From NCBI GenBank assembly GCA_029565375.1, contig JAKQOF010000022.1:1-6894 (forward strand): a stretch of 6,894 bases of DNA, read 5' to 3'. This DNA comes from a bacterium (lineage in GTDB: Bacteria; Patescibacteriota; Saccharimonadia; Saccharimonadales; Saccharimonadaceae). Below are positions 5,778 through 6,894 of this stretch, one piece after another. The notes beneath the pieces are model-generated. The model worked only from the letters and a program-made list of their open reading frames with translations. It was not told the origin of the DNA and did no database searches. The position numbers and the translations under genes are program-made. Every line of letters starts with the position of its first letter. Position 1 is the first letter of the stretch.

Positions 5778-5805
5778 ATTATAGCGCTTATGGAGTAGCT
5801 TGCAA
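5778..5805 (-). promoter_or_regulatory. Promoter for ftsA, probably giving a leaderless mRNA
   Basis: On the minus strand TTGCAA (5800-5805), a 16-base spacer, then the perfect -10 TATAAT (5778-5783). It fills the 45-bp gap between map and ftsA. The -10 ends 8 bases before the ftsA ATG, so a start at the usual distance falls at or within about 2 bases of the ATG. No Shine-Dalgarno sequence is found there, which fits. Confidence 0.7.
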
Positions 5806-5814
5806 AGGCCAGGC

Positions 5815-6570
5815 TTATAGCTGTGTCAGGATCTCGGCACCATTCTCTGTAATCAGAACAGTGTGTTCAAACTGAGCAGCAAGACTACCGTCTTTTGTGG
5901 CAAGCGTCCAACCGTCTTCCTCAGTCATAATTCGCTCGCTCCCAAGAGATGTGAGCGGCTCGATGGCAATTGTGTCACCAGGAACAAGCAGTGGTCCTGT
6001 GCCTGCCTTGCCATAGTTGGGAACTTCTGGGGCTTCGTGCATCTCGTGGCCAATACCATGCCCGACAAGCTCGCGGATAATACCAACCTTACCCTCCTTG
6101 AGCACCTTTTCAATAGCTGCACTAATATCACCGACGCGCGTTGGTCCTTTAATCGCATCTATACCTGCATATAGGCTACGTTCAGTGACCCGAAGCAGAT
6201 GTTTGACTGCACCAGTTGGCTCTTCACCAACAACCATCGTAAAGGCACTGTCAGTCTTCATACCTTTATAGGTAATAACGAAGTCAAAGCCGACAACATC
6301 ACCCTTTTGCAACTGATACGTCGTGGGGATACTGTGCGTGATTGCGTCGTTCACCGATATACAGATCACACCAGGAAAGTTCACTTCTGCTGTCTTATAT
6401 GTCGCGGTTGCACCGTGTTTTTTAATTTGCCCAGCGACCCAGGCATCGATCTCTAGCTCGCTCATCCCAACCTGCACATACTGTTTTAAATCACGAAAAA
6501 TCGTCGCCAAGATCTTACCACCTTCGCGCATAGCGTCGATCTCTGCGATGGTTTTTTTCTTCTGAGTCAT
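5815..6570 (-). CDS. map: Methionine aminopeptidase, type I
   Basis: Removes the initiator methionine from new proteins in the cytoplasm, using a two-metal centre. It has 251 residues, the usual length of the bacterial type Ia form, and no zinc-finger or SH3-linker extension at the N-terminus. All five metal ligands are visible: D96 (GFDFVITYKG), D107 (KTDSAF), H171 (GHGIGHEMHE), E204 (IAIEP) and E235 (FEHTVLI). H79 in ITHSIP matches the substrate-side histidine. The ATG at 6568-6570 lies 2 bases after the adk stop without a clear ribosome binding site, suggesting coupled translation. adk-map is a standard pair from the spc ribosomal operon, where infA usually follows; here ftsA follows instead. 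Confidence 0.97.
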   Translation of the reverse strand: MTQKKKTIAEIDAMREGGKILATIFRDLKQYVQVGMSELEIDAWVAGQIKKHGATATYKTAEVNFPGVICISVNDAITHSIPTTYQLQKGDVVGFDFVITYKGMKTDSAFTMVVGEEPTGAVKHLLRVTERSLYAGIDAIKGPTRVGDISAAIEKVLKEGKVGIIRELVGHGIGHEMHEAPEVPNYGKAGTGPLLVPGDTIAIEPLTSLGSERIMTEEDGWTLATKDGSLAAQFEHTVLITENGAEILTQL

Positions 6571-6572
6571 AA

Positions 6573-6894
6573 CTACGAGTGTGTTGTTACTGCGTCCATA
6601 ACGCGTTCATGAATATCTGTGATATCACCAATGCCGTCAATATGTACGACAGGTATAGATTGCTCAGATAAAAACGTCAAAATAGGGTCAACTTCGGCGT
6701 GATATATCTTCAAACGAGCATCAACTGCCTCAGGTGTGTCGTCCGATCGTCCACGCGCTTCAATACGCTTTAAAAGCTCCTCCTTAGCGACATCCATAAC
6801 AATCGCCATGCTGATATCGCGTGGACCGGCAGGAAGATGTCCGACTAGCCACTCGGCCTGCTCGCGTTTTCGTGGAAAACCATCTAAGATAAGG
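6573..6894 (-). CDS. adk: Adenylate kinase, C-terminal 106 residues (5' end outside window)
   Basis: Adenylate kinase interconverts ATP + AMP and two ADP. The gene enters at the window edge already in frame; the P-loop and AMP-binding start lie beyond 6894. The first visible residues, LILDGFPRKREQAEWL, are the family signature with the nucleotide-binding arginine. The later KRIEARGRSDDTPEAVDARLKIYH block carries the lid arginines and the RxDD pair. The lid is the short type: only a few residues link ARG and RSDD, and the roughly 27-residue insertion (often with zinc cysteines) of long-form bacterial enzymes is missing. The end, VVHIDGIGDITDIHERVMDAV, is typical of the last strand and helix. 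The TAG is 2 bases before the map ATG. Confidence 0.95.
   Translation of the reverse strand, partial: LILDGFPRKREQAEWLVGHLPAGPRDISMAIVMDVAKEELLKRIEARGRSDDTPEAVDARLKIYHAEVDPILTFLSEQSIPVVHIDGIGDITDIHERVMDAVTTHS

Overview
The window looks like a chromosomal housekeeping segment from a small-genome bacterium, most probably of the candidate phyla radiation (Saccharibacteria/TM7-like). That placement is an inference. It rests on the gene order adk-map-ftsA-ftsZ-nrdR, on tightly packed and often overlapping genes, on the style of the FtsZ and FtsA tails, on an adenylate kinase with a short lid, and on the unusual IleRS signature. UGA is used as a stop codon and no gene needs it recoded, so the Gracilibacteria/Absconditabacteria code is not in use. 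All recognised genes are on the minus strand; transcription runs from high to low coordinates.

In transcription order: (1) 6894-5815, the 3' end of adk (adenylate kinase) and map (type I methionine aminopeptidase), two genes that usually sit near secY in the spc ribosomal operon. (2) 5814-5770, a 45-bp gap with a strong promoter whose -10 box lies only 8 bp from the ftsA ATG, suggesting a leaderless transcript. (3) 5769-3272, the divisome pair ftsA and ftsZ, with a second promoter (extended -10) in the gap between them. (4) 3265-1919, nrdR, a small thioredoxin-fold protein without a CXXC motif, and a VKOR-family membrane thiol oxidase. These follow ftsZ with gaps of 5-6 bp or an overlap, so they probably form one operon. 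(5) 1918-1678, a gap of about 240 bp with several short inverted repeats, a possible promoter and no convincing gene. (6) 1677-1, a second operon: a GNAT acetyltransferase, a Cof-type HAD phosphatase and the 5' end of ileS, with overlapping start and stop codons.

Functionally the window joins protein maturation (Map), nucleotide balance (Adk, NrdR), septum assembly (FtsA anchoring FtsZ to the membrane), disulfide formation (VKOR) and translation (IleRS). The most notable observation is NrdR. It keeps the arginine-rich part of the DNA-binding ribbon and a full ATP-cone, but all four zinc-binding cysteines are gone. The IleRS class I signature reads HHGT instead of HxGH. The thioredoxin-fold protein next to VKOR lacks the usual redox cysteine pair. 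No mobile element, CRISPR array, tRNA or rRNA was seen.
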